Assembly (NCBI RefSeq): GCF_000725625.1
Contig: NZ_JOHS01000015.1
Span: forward strand, 62,001-126,000
DNA: 64,000 bases
Direction of reading: 5' to 3'
Source: Streptomyces sp. NRRL F-6676
GTDB lineage: Bacteria; Actinomycetota; Actinomycetes; Streptomycetales; Streptomycetaceae
The first letter of the stretch is position 1. Each line of letters begins with the position of its first letter. Positions 36,162 to 43,604 of this stretch are shown here, in pieces. Made by a program: the position numbers and the translations under genes. Under the pieces are notes generated by a model. That model had not been told where the DNA came from and did no database searches. It saw only the letters and a list, made by a program, of their open reading frames with translations.

Positions 36162-36671
36162 TCAGTCGATCGCTGGGCTGCGGCGCTCGACGAGGACGAC
36201 GTCGCGCCAGACGCCGTGGTGGCGCCCGATCCGCTCCCGTGTACCGATGACACGGAAGCCGGCACGCTGGTGGACGGCGAGGCTGGCGGTGTTCTCGGGG
36301 AAGATCCCGGACTGGATCGTCCAGATCCCCGCGCGTTCGGTGGAGTCGATCAGCGCCTTGAGCAGGGCGGAGGCGATGCCGCGGCCGCGGGCGGCAGGGT
36401 CGACGTAGACGGAGTGCTCCACCACGCCCGCGTACGCGCAGCGGTCCGAGACCCTGCTCGCGGCGACCCAGCCCAGCACCGCCCCGTCCGCGTCGAGTGC
36501 GGCGAAGCGGTGCTCGGGCAGCTTTGCGGCGTCGAACGCCTCCCAGCTCGGGGCGGCGGTCTCGAACGTGGCGTTGCCCTCGTCGATGCCCGCCTGGTAG
36601 ATCGCCAGCACCTGCTCGGCGTGCTCCGCCGCCAGCGGCACCACCACCGCGCTCAACGCCCCACTCACCAC
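36162..36671 (-). CDS. GNAT N-acetyltransferase, ArsN1/phosphinothricin-acetyltransferase type
   Basis: The 169-residue protein shows the acetyl-CoA site AARGRGIASALLKALID and the family-typical IYQAGIDEGNATFET and EHSVYVDPAARG. It resembles the PAT/ArsN1 group. ArsN1 proteins found in ars operons acetylate arsinothricin, an organoarsenical antibiotic, and PAT acetylates phosphinothricin. Placement inside an arsenic island favours ArsN1, but the sequence alone does not decide. GTG start with GGGGGAA upstream. It lies 26 bp from the second arsR gene and may be co-transcribed with it. Confidence 0.82.
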   Translation of the reverse strand: MVSGALSAVVVPLAAEHAEQVLAIYQAGIDEGNATFETAAPSWEAFDAAKLPEHRFAALDADGAVLGWVAASRVSDRCAYAGVVEHSVYVDPAARGRGIASALLKALIDSTERAGIWTIQSGIFPENTASLAVHQRAGFRVIGTRERIGRHHGVWRDVVLVERRSPAID

Positions 36672-36696
36672 GGTTCCCCCTGTCTCTGGTCGATCA

Positions 36697-37071
36697 TCAG
36701 GCCGCGGCCGGCAGCGTCAGCAGCTTGCCCATCGCGGCGAGCACCGACGGCTCGACCCGGTAGTAGACCCAGGTGCCGCGCCGCTCGGAGGTGAGCAGCC
36801 CGGCCTCCTTCAGCTTCTTCAAGTGGTGGGAGACGGTGGGCTGGGAGACGCCGACGTCGGAGATGTCGCACACGCACGCCTCCCCGCCCTCGTGCGAGGC
36901 CACGGCGGAGAACAGCCGGAGGCGGACCGGGTCGCCGAGCGCCTTGAACATCCGCGCGGCCGTCTCGGCCTCCGCGGCGGTCATCGGGCGCTCGGTCAGC
37001 GGCGGGCAGCACGGCGCCACACCCTGACCGTCGGCGGGCTCGAGCAGCGGCAGCACCTTGGCATTCGACAT
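36697..37071 (-). CDS. Second ArsR-family regulator
   Basis: The 124-residue winged-helix protein has DPVRLRLFSAVASHEGGEACVCD, with a CxC metal-binding pair, then VSQPTVSHHLKKLKEAGLL (recognition helix) and the wing GTWVYYRV. The CVCD motif in the helix before the recognition helix is the classic ArsR/CadC metalloid site. It starts at an ATG whose upstream region contains a 21-bp element that recurs before the CC-tailed flavoprotein gene. It probably controls both promoters and the GNAT gene downstream. Confidence 0.9.
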   Translation of the reverse strand: MSNAKVLPLLEPADGQGVAPCCPPLTERPMTAAEAETAARMFKALGDPVRLRLFSAVASHEGGEACVCDISDVGVSQPTVSHHLKKLKEAGLLTSERRGTWVYYRVEPSVLAAMGKLLTLPAAA

Positions 37072-37073
37072 GC

Positions 37074-37094
37074 GTCTATGTTGACACACATCGA
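37074..37094 (-). promoter_or_regulatory. Candidate operator of the second ArsR, copy 1
   Basis: GTCTATGTTGACACACATCGA begins three bases upstream of the second arsR start codon. The same sequence with four differences lies at 38203-38223. The pair is probably the binding site of this regulator. Here it overlaps the ribosome-binding region of arsR, consistent with autoregulation. Confidence 0.6.
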
Positions 37095-37112
37095 ACCAGT
37101 GCGGGGAGGCCG

Positions 37113-38174
37113 TCAGCGGCGCGCGAGATGGGCGGCCAGGCGCCGGGCGATGCGCTCCGCGTCACGTCCGACGCCCCGCAGCGAGTTCGACGACAGGCTG
37201 CGCTGCCATTCCAGCCCGACGAACGCCAGCCCGCGCACACCGGTGGCGATCCCTTCGCGGTGCCGGGGGTTCCCGTCGGCGTCAAGAGCGCCGTCGAGGC
37301 CGGCGAGGTAGGGCAGGTCGGGGCGGTAGCCGGTGGCGAGCACGATCGCGTCGACCTCTTCCCGCTGCCCGTCCGGCCAGACGAGCTTGGCCCCGTCGGC
37401 GCCGGTGAACAGCGCCCGCCGGTCGGGTCGTCCGGCGGCCAGGGCGGCCCGGTAGCGGCCGTCGTCGAGGACCGGCTGCGCCGGCGGGCGCGCAAGGAAC
37501 CGGCCGAGGGGCGCGGTGTCCAGGCCGGTGCGGGCCGTCCAGAAGTGCAGGTCGCGGCCGAGGACGCGCTGGGCGGCGAACTTCACCGGGGCGCGGCTGG
37601 CGAGCGTGACCCGTGCCGTCTCGGCGAGCTCGGCGGCGATCTGCACCGCGGAGTTCCCGGCCCCGACCACGACCACCCGGCGGCCGGAGAAGGGGGCCGG
37701 GCTGCGGTAGTCGGCGGCGTGCAGCACCTGCCCCGTGAACTCCTGAAGGCCCGGCAGCGCGGGCCGGTGCGGGTGGCCGAACGTCCCGGAGGCCGCCACG
37801 ATCGCCCGCGCGGACAGTCGGCCGCCGCCCTCCAGCTCCGCTGTGAAGCCGTCGCCGGTGCGGCGGACCGCGGTGATGCGGCAGCCCGTGCGGAGGTCGG
37901 CGTCCAGGCGGTCGGCGTAGGCGGTGAGGTAGGCGACGACCTCGTCGCGGTGCGGGTAGCGGTCGCGGTCGGCGCCGGGGAACGGCATCCCGGGCAGGGA
38001 GCTGTACCGGGCGGGCGAGAACAGCGTCAGGCTGTCGTAGTAGTGCGGCCACGAGCCGGCCGCACGGTCGGACGCCTCCAGCACCACCGGCCGCAGCCCG
38101 CGCCGCAGCAGCGCATGGGCGGTGGCGAGACCGGACTGGCCGCCGCCGATCACGGCGACGTCAATGTGCTCCAT
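37113..38174 (-). CDS. Flavin-containing monooxygenase-like protein of the arsenic island
   Basis: The 353-residue protein has FAD motif IGGGQSGLATAHALLRRG and NADPH motif VVVVGAGNSAVQIAAELA, plus ATGYRPDLPYL. It resembles the ArsO-like protein at 33258 in size and layout (SWPHYYDSLTLFSPARYSSL versus SWQHMWDSLHLFSPAEHSSL), so the island carries two members of the family. This copy is intact. The substrate in arsenic metabolism is not established. It is divergent from the CC-tailed flavoprotein, with the operator copy at 38203 between them. Confidence 0.85.
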   Translation of the reverse strand: MEHIDVAVIGGGQSGLATAHALLRRGLRPVVLEASDRAAGSWPHYYDSLTLFSPARYSSLPGMPFPGADRDRYPHRDEVVAYLTAYADRLDADLRTGCRITAVRRTGDGFTAELEGGGRLSARAIVAASGTFGHPHRPALPGLQEFTGQVLHAADYRSPAPFSGRRVVVVGAGNSAVQIAAELAETARVTLASRAPVKFAAQRVLGRDLHFWTARTGLDTAPLGRFLARPPAQPVLDDGRYRAALAAGRPDRRALFTGADGAKLVWPDGQREEVDAIVLATGYRPDLPYLAGLDGALDADGNPRHREGIATGVRGLAFVGLEWQRSLSSNSLRGVGRDAERIARRLAAHLARR

Positions 38175-38202
38175 CAGCGAATCCCCCCAGGGTTCGATGA
38201 AT

Positions 38203-38223
38203 GTCTATGTTGACGCCCATCAA
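38203..38223 (+). promoter_or_regulatory. Candidate operator of the second ArsR, copy 2
   Basis: GTCTATGTTGACGCCCATCAA lies between the two divergent flavoprotein genes. It matches the element in front of the second arsR at 17 of 21 positions, including the whole GTCTATGTTGAC half. This places the flavoprotein genes and the downstream MFS gene under the same regulator. Confidence 0.6.
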
Positions 38224-38284
38224 TACAGGTGTCATGCTGGGCCGCGCAAGCATCGACAGATGTCGAAACACGCAAGGAGTCGCC

Positions 38285-38356
38285 GTGAACGCGCCCGCCA
38301 CCACCGAGCTGCCCGTCGCCGTGAACGCGCCCGCCACCACCGAGCTGCCCGTCGTC
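38285..38356 (+). repeat. 36-bp tandem duplication at the flavoprotein start
   Basis: The 36 bases 38285-38320 and 38321-38356 are identical except at the penultimate base (GCC versus GTC last codon). They encode VNAPATTELPV twice. Each copy starts with GTG, so either could begin translation, though only the first has a ribosome-binding site. The frame is preserved and the tail lies before the FAD motif, so function is probably unaffected. Confidence 0.85.
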
Positions 38357-39733
38357 GTGATCGGGGCCGGACCCGCCGGCCTGGCCGCCGCCGCCCACCT
38401 CATCGACCAGGGCATCGAGCCCCTGGTCCTGGAAGCCGGGCCTACCGCCGGCGCCGCGGTGCGCGAGTGGTCGCACGTGCGGCTGTTCTCCACCTGGGGC
38501 GAAGTCGTCGACCCCGCCGCCGAGAAGCTCCTGGCCCCCACCGGATGGACCCGCCCCGACCCGGCCACCTACCCCTCCGGCGGCGACTGGGCCGACCTCT
38601 ACCTGCAGCCGCTCGCCGACGTCCTCGGCGACCGCGTCCGCACCGGCGCCACCGTGACCGGCGTCTCGCGCACCGGCCGGGACCGGATCGTGGACGCCGA
38701 CCGCGAGGCCCAGCCGTTCGTCGTGCACGTCGCCCACACCGACGGCCGCGAGGAGCGCCTCTTCGCCCGCGCCGTCATCGACGCCTCCGGCACCTGGGCC
38801 ACACCGTCCCCGGCCGGCGGAAGCGGACTGCCCGCGCTCGGTGAGAAGGCCGCCGCGGACCGGATCACCTACCGCGTCCCGGATCTGAAGGACCCCGCCG
38901 TCCGGGCCCGGTACGCGGGTAAGCGCACCGCCGTGATCGGCTCGGGCGCCTCCGCCTTCACCGCGCTCGCCTACCTCGCCGACCTCGCCAAGTCCGACGA
39001 CGGCGCGGGTACGAAGGGCGTGTGGATCCTGCGCCGGGGCATCTCGGGCTCCACCTTCGGTGGCGGAGAAGCCGATCAGCTCCCGGCGCGCGGCGCCCTG
39101 GGCCTGGCGGCGAAGGCCGCCGTAGACGAGGGTTACGCGGACGCGGTCACCGGCTTCCGCACCGAGGCGATCGAGCGGGCGGACGACGGCCGCCTGGTCC
39201 TGGTCGGCGAGGACGGCCGCCGTCTGGACCCGGTCGACGAGGTGATCGTGCTGACCGGCTTCCGCCCCGACCTGTCCTTCCTGGACGAGCTGCGCCTCGG
39301 GCTCGACGAGCGTCTCCAGGCGCCGGTCGAGCTCGCGCCGCTGATCGACCCGAACCAGCACTCCTGCGGCACCGTCTACCCGCACGGCCACCGCGAGCTC
39401 TCCCACCCGGAGCAGGGCGTGCACCTGGTCGGCATGAAGTCCTACGGCCGCGCCCCGACGTTCCTCGCCATGACCGGCTACGAACAGGTCCGCTCCGTCG
39501 CCGCCGCCATCGCCGGCGACCTCGACTCCGCCGACCGCGTCGAACTCACCCTCCCCGAGACCGGAGTCTGCGGCGGTGCCGGCCTCTTCGACAACCCCGA
39601 CGCCCAGGAAGGTGACGGCGGCGGCTGCTGCGCCCCGGCGCCGCAGCTCGTCCAGCTCGGCGCCCCCGTTGCGGTGGCCGTCGGCGTCACGGCGGCCGAG
39701 GAGGCTCCGGCGGGCGGCTGCTGCGGCTCGTGA
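38285..39733 (+). CDS. FAD-dependent oxidoreductase with Cys-Cys tail, arsenic island
   Basis: The 482-residue protein has FAD motif VIGAGPAGLAAAAHLIDQG, a second dinucleotide motif AVIGSGASAFTALAYLA and LTGFRPDLSFL. The tail is unusual: GGGCCAPAP about 35 residues from the end, and GGCCGS at the very end. Vicinal Cys pairs of this kind bind trivalent arsenic or mercury, as in MerA; the role here is inference. The GTG at 38285 has AAGGAG upstream. A 36-bp tandem duplication at the start gives a second in-frame GTG at 38321. The stop overlaps the MFS start (GTGA). Confidence 0.82.
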   Translation: MNAPATTELPVAVNAPATTELPVVVIGAGPAGLAAAAHLIDQGIEPLVLEAGPTAGAAVREWSHVRLFSTWGEVVDPAAEKLLAPTGWTRPDPATYPSGGDWADLYLQPLADVLGDRVRTGATVTGVSRTGRDRIVDADREAQPFVVHVAHTDGREERLFARAVIDASGTWATPSPAGGSGLPALGEKAAADRITYRVPDLKDPAVRARYAGKRTAVIGSGASAFTALAYLADLAKSDDGAGTKGVWILRRGISGSTFGGGEADQLPARGALGLAAKAAVDEGYADAVTGFRTEAIERADDGRLVLVGEDGRRLDPVDEVIVLTGFRPDLSFLDELRLGLDERLQAPVELAPLIDPNQHSCGTVYPHGHRELSHPEQGVHLVGMKSYGRAPTFLAMTGYEQVRSVAAAIAGDLDSADRVELTLPETGVCGGAGLFDNPDAQEGDGGGCCAPAPQLVQLGAPVAVAVGVTAAEEAPAGGCCGS

Positions 39734-40977
39734 CCGACCTCAACACCTCAGTCCGCGGGGCCGCGACCGGATCGGGGGACCGGTCGCGGCCCCACGCCGC
39801 CCTGCCCGCCCTCTGCCTGACGCAGATCACCAGCTGGGGCATCGTCTACTACGCGTTCCCCGTTCTGAATTCCGAGATCACGCACGCGACCGGCTGGCCG
39901 GCCGGGGCGACCACCGCGGCCTTCTCCCTCGCCCTCGTCGTCTCCGCCCTCGCTGGAATCCGCGTCGGCCGGGTCCTGGACCGGCGCGGCCCGCGCGCCG
40001 TCATGACCACCGGTTCCCTCCTCGGCACCGTCAGCCTGCTGCTCGTGGCCGCCGCCCCCAACCTGCCCGTCTTCTTCGCTGGTTGGGCCCTCGCCGGACT
40101 CGCGATGGCGTCCACCTTCTATCAGCCGGCCTTCGCCGCCCTCACCCGCTGGTGGGCCCCCGACCACATTCGCGCACTCACCATCGTCACCCTCGCCGGC
40201 GGACTCGCGTCCACCGTCTTCGCACCCCTGACCGCCCTGCTCGCCGAGCATCTCTCCTGGCGGCACACCTACCTGGCCCTCGCCGGACTGCTCGCCGTCC
40301 TGACCATCCCCGCGCACGCCCTGGCCCTGCGCGCACCCTGGCCGCCCGCCCCACCCGCCGCACCCCACCATGCCGACGGCACCACACCCGTCGCCAGAAG
40401 CCGCTCCTTCTGGCTCCTCGCCGCAGCATTCACCCTGTCGGCGTTCGCGATGTACGCCGTCGTAGTCGCCCTCGTCCCGCTGCTGCTCGAACGCGGCTAC
40501 TCAACCGCCCAGGCCGCCTGGGTCCTCGGCATCGGCGGCGCCGGACAAACCCTGGGCCGCACCCTGTACGCGGGCCTCGCCCGACGTACGACCGCGACCA
40601 TGCGCACCACGGTCCTCATCACCCTGGGCGGCATCACCACCATCGCCTTCGCCGTGACGCCAGGCCCATACGTCCTGCTGATCGCCGTATCGGTCGCAGC
40701 TGGCATGGTCCGCGGCAACCTCACCCTGCTCCAGGCCACCGCCGTCACCGACCGCTGGGGCCACACCCACTACGGCCGTCTCTCCGGCCTCCTCGCGGCC
40801 CCGGCTACCACCGCCGCCGCACTCGCCCCCTTCGCCGGCGCCGCACTCGCGCCCCTCCTCGGCGGCTATCCCCACCTCTTCTGGTTGCTGGCCACCACAT
40901 CAGTCCTCGCCGCGCTCATCGCCACCTGCTCGGACCCCGCCGGTGTGCGCAGAGGACCACGTACATCGCCGAGCTGA
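39730..40977 (+). CDS. MFS transporter of the arsenic island
   Basis: The 415-residue protein has about 12 hydrophobic segments and the MFS loop motif GIRVGRVLDRRGPRAVM. It is translationally coupled to the CC-tailed flavoprotein (GTGA), suggesting that it exports what the flavoprotein makes. ArsJ and ArsP-like partners exist in other islands, but I see no GAPDH gene, so the ArsJ pathway is not supported. The substrate is unknown. Confidence 0.85.
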   Translation: MTDLNTSVRGAATGSGDRSRPHAALPALCLTQITSWGIVYYAFPVLNSEITHATGWPAGATTAAFSLALVVSALAGIRVGRVLDRRGPRAVMTTGSLLGTVSLLLVAAAPNLPVFFAGWALAGLAMASTFYQPAFAALTRWWAPDHIRALTIVTLAGGLASTVFAPLTALLAEHLSWRHTYLALAGLLAVLTIPAHALALRAPWPPAPPAAPHHADGTTPVARSRSFWLLAAAFTLSAFAMYAVVVALVPLLLERGYSTAQAAWVLGIGGAGQTLGRTLYAGLARRTTATMRTTVLITLGGITTIAFAVTPGPYVLLIAVSVAAGMVRGNLTLLQATAVTDRWGHTHYGRLSGLLAAPATTAAALAPFAGAALAPLLGGYPHLFWLLATTSVLAALIATCSDPAGVRRGPRTSPS

Positions 40978-41317
40978 CGGAGGAGCACCGCCCCTGCGAA
41001 CCCGCTCCCGGATCACTCTCCACGGCGATCCAGCGAGCGGGTCCTCCTTTCCACCACTCCGGGAATCCGCGAACCCGCGCGCTTCGTACGTGTTCGCAGC
41101 CAAGATCGGGAGGGACGAGGTCGGTCACCGCAGTGGCGAGTGGCGCTTCGTCGGGTTCGGCACACCACCCGGCGATTCAGACAGGCACTGTGCCCTGGCG
41201 CGATGCCCGATGGGCCGTGCGCGCCCTGGGACGCCCCTGAGCGCGGGTTCGTCGCCCGGGCCCGTGACGTCTCCGCGATCGGCGCACACGGCCGGGGCCA
41301 CGCCAGAGCCGCCAACA
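40978..41317 (+). other. Gene-free stretch upstream of the diiron-gene relic
   Basis: This 340-bp stretch follows the MFS gene. All frames through it are Arg/Pro/Ser-rich and have no recognisable motif. It may be decayed coding sequence of the diiron gene whose 3' end is still readable just downstream, but I cannot align it. Confidence 0.4.
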
Positions 41318-41389
41318 GCGTCCTGGCGATCACGGAAGCGATGGCACACTGATGGGCTCAACTTGCCCACTCCACCCGGGAGATCACCT
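41318..41389 (+). pseudogene. Relic of the 3' end of a second diiron (HDO) gene
   Basis: Around 41330-41389 the sequence reads LAITEAMAH, a TGA, then WAQLAHSTREIT and a stop just before the GFA start. The intact HDO gene ends LTITEGMTHWWAQLAHRASEMN in the same position before its own GFA start. At DNA level ACACTGATGGGCTCAACT corresponds to ACACTGGTGGGCTCAACT, so a Trp codon has become a stop. This shows that an HDO-GFA pair existed twice and that this copy lost the HDO gene. Confidence 0.7.
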
Positions 41390-41390
41390 G

Positions 41391-41831
41391 ATGAACGCCA
41401 CCCCCGCCGCCGACACCCAGGGAGCCGAAGAAGCCGAGGTACGCACCGGCGGCTGCCTGTGCGGCCGCATCCGCTTCACCGCCCAGGGCCCGGCAGTCTT
41501 CCCCCACACCTGTGAATGTGTTCATTGCCAGAAACTCGGCGGCACCCCCGTGATGTGGTGGGTGGGCTTCAAGACGATCACCTGGACCGGCGAGGGTGGC
41601 GAACCAACCTGGTACGAGACCTTCCCCGGTGAGGCGAAGCGCGGCTTCTGCCCGACCTGCGGCAGCCGCGTTGCGGCGATCGACAGCGACGTCCTGGAGA
41701 TCGGCATCAACGTCACGGCCCTCGACGACACGAGCGGCGAAGACCTCGTCCCGATCCACGCGTCCTTCCACGACAACGCCGTGCGCTGGCTGCCCTCGGT
41801 GGCACTGACAGAGCCCAGCGCGACCGGCTGA
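41391..41831 (+). CDS. GFA-family zinc protein (intact paralogue)
   Basis: The 146-residue protein has both zinc Cys pairs of the Mss4-like fold: GGCLCGRIRF and CECVHCQKLGG at the N-terminal side, and FCPTCGSRVAA later. It is named for glutathione-dependent formaldehyde-activating enzyme, but most members in actinobacteria, which lack glutathione, have unknown roles. It is closely related to the GFA gene split by element B (MNATP start, AIDSDV, TALDDT, DLVP) and lies just inside the element's right end. It may substitute for the broken copy. Confidence 0.88.
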   Translation: MNATPAADTQGAEEAEVRTGGCLCGRIRFTAQGPAVFPHTCECVHCQKLGGTPVMWWVGFKTITWTGEGGEPTWYETFPGEAKRGFCPTCGSRVAAIDSDVLEIGINVTALDDTSGEDLVPIHASFHDNAVRWLPSVALTEPSATG

Positions 41832-42212
41832 CACCGCGGCAGTTCAGGGACATTCAAGGTACTTGAGAAATGCGCGGGACTACTTCCTCGACGAATTCGA
41901 GCTGCCACCCCATCGTGGGACGAAAGCGGAAGTGAGAGCCAGGGCTTTGGTTAGTCAGGCAGTGTCGAATTCGAGGAATCTGGGTGGGCCAAGCATCGGG
42001 GTACCGGTGACGAATTGCGAGCCGCCCCCGCGAAAGGGGCACATCAATTTCATCGAAGCGGCCCCAACACCCCGTAAGACACAGCAGAATTAGCCGTACA
42101 GGAACTGTCCATCCCGTCCGTCGGCTGGCCGTCCCGCTCCTTCGGCAGCCGCCACTGCGCGCCACCAGAAAGAGGGGGCACAAGACGTGAACACAAGCAC
42201 TTGACAGGGAAA
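41832..42212 (+). other. Right terminal non-coding region of element B
   Basis: This 381-bp gene-free stretch has lower GC than its surroundings. It ends with CAGGGAA at the junction with the GFA 3' fragment, matching TTCCCTG at the left end in inverted orientation. A short frame at 41863-42093 has no ribosome site or recognisable feature. It probably holds recombinase-binding sites of the element's right end. Confidence 0.5.
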
Positions 42213-42541
42213 CCTGCAGCTGCCGGCACTGCAAGAAGCTCGGCGGCGGACCGATGATGTGGTGGGCCGGCTTCGCTCCCGAGAACGTCACCTGGACAGG
42301 CGGTGTCGAGCCGACCTGGTACACCACGTTCGAGGGCGAGGCTCAGCGCGGCTTCTGCCCGAACTGCGGCAGCCGCCTCGCGGCGATCGACAGCGACGTC
42401 CCCGAGCTCGGCATCGTCGTCACCGCCCTGGACGACACCACCGGGGACGATCTCGTACCCGTCAACCAGTCCTTCCGCGCCGACGCCGTGCACTGGCTGG
42501 ACCAGGTCCCCGACACCCAGAAGAAGAGCCCCGTCGGCTGA
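42213..42541 (+). pseudogene. GFA-family gene, 3' fragment cut by element B
   Basis: Without a start codon of its own, this frame reads CSCRHCKKLGGGPMMWWAGF, then FCPNCGSRLAAIDSDVPE and ends KKSPVG. It lacks the first Cys pair, which is in the 5' fragment at 24160. Joining the two fragments gives a normal-length GFA protein in one frame. An internal ATG at 42254 could start a truncated product, but the zinc site would be incomplete. Confidence 0.85.
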
Positions 42542-42673
42542 CACCCGCGAGACCTCCGGGGGCCAGCAGCCCTGACCCTGCCGGCCCCCGGAGCCGCACC
42601 CTCCTGGGACCGTCTGCGCCCCGTCCGGCTCACCTCCGACGGCCCGTCCCGCACCCCGCCCAGGAGACCCATC

Positions 42674-43540
42674 GTGCTCACGCCTCACGCCACCAGCGAG
42701 TACGGCACCCTGCGCCACGTCGCCATGCGCTACGCGAGCGACGTCACCCCCGACCTCGACGGTCCCGACGTCCACCCCGTCCTGACCCGCCAGAAGACCA
42801 CCAGCTCCTGGAAGCCGTACGACCCGGCCACCGTCCGTACCCAGCAGGACACCCTGATCGACCTCCTCCGAAGCCGCGGCACCGAGGTGACCCTCCTCGA
42901 CGCCGCGCCGGGCTGCCCGGTCCAGCACTACCCCCGCGACATCGCCTTCGTCATCGACCACCTCCTGGTCATGGCGCGCCTGAACGCCACGCACCGCCTC
43001 CCCGAGGCCGACGCCCTCGCCCCGCTGCTGACCGGCGCCCCGCACGTCGCCCGCCTGGACGCGGGCACCATCGAGGGCGGAGACGTCGCTCTGCACACCG
43101 GAACCGTCCTCGTCGGCCTCGGCGAAGAGACGTCCCCCGCGGGTGTGGCGGCACTGCAGCAGGCGCTGTCCCACCACGGCGTCGACCGCGAGGTCCGCCC
43201 GGTCCGCTTCGCCACCCGCGGCATCGTCCATCTGGACGACCACTTCACCATCGTCGCGCCCGGCACCGCTCTCATTCACCGCGACGTCTTCCCGCACGCC
43301 GAACAGCGCTTTTTCGAGAAGCACTTCGACCTTGTAGACGTCACCGACGCAGAAGCGCGCGCCGTCCAGGCCAACGTCCTGGCGATCGCTCCGGACACCG
43401 TGATCGTCATCGCCGGCAGCGACCGCATCGCGGGGCAGCTCGCCGCACGCGGACTCGAGGTCCTCGCCGTCGACTACAGCGAGGTCACGCGAATCCCCGG
43501 CTCGCTGCGCTGTACCACCCTGCCACTGATCCGCGCCTGA
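42674..43540 (+). CDS. DDAH/arginine-deiminase-like guanidine-modifying enzyme
   Basis: The 288-residue protein starts at a GTG with AGGAG upstream. Family motifs: HYPRDIAFVI, IEGGDVALH, the catalytic His in VHLDDHFTIV and the catalytic Cys in GSLRCTTLPL near the C-terminus. Members hydrolyse arginine or methylated arginines to citrulline, or act as amidinotransferase relatives. It follows the GFA gene in what would have been the uninterrupted biosynthetic operon, so it is a second guanidine-active enzyme of that pathway. Whether its substrate is a free amino acid or a peptidyl Arg is unknown. Confidence 0.88.
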   Translation: MLTPHATSEYGTLRHVAMRYASDVTPDLDGPDVHPVLTRQKTTSSWKPYDPATVRTQQDTLIDLLRSRGTEVTLLDAAPGCPVQHYPRDIAFVIDHLLVMARLNATHRLPEADALAPLLTGAPHVARLDAGTIEGGDVALHTGTVLVGLGEETSPAGVAALQQALSHHGVDREVRPVRFATRGIVHLDDHFTIVAPGTALIHRDVFPHAEQRFFEKHFDLVDVTDAEARAVQANVLAIAPDTVIVIAGSDRIAGQLAARGLEVLAVDYSEVTRIPGSLRCTTLPLIRA

Positions 43541-43604
43541 TCCACCCCACCCGCCCGGCCGCCGCGCCGCCCGTGCGGTCTCTCGCCCGACTTCTGGAGC
43601 TGTC

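Noticed and set aside
36800..37071. Arsenite methyltransferase or other ArsM gene in the island
   Set aside because: No SAM-binding motif was found in any ORF of 30-41 kb.
41863..42093. 76-codon frame in the right end of element B
   Set aside because: No ribosome site, no family features and lower GC than the genes around it; more likely terminal recombinase-binding DNA.
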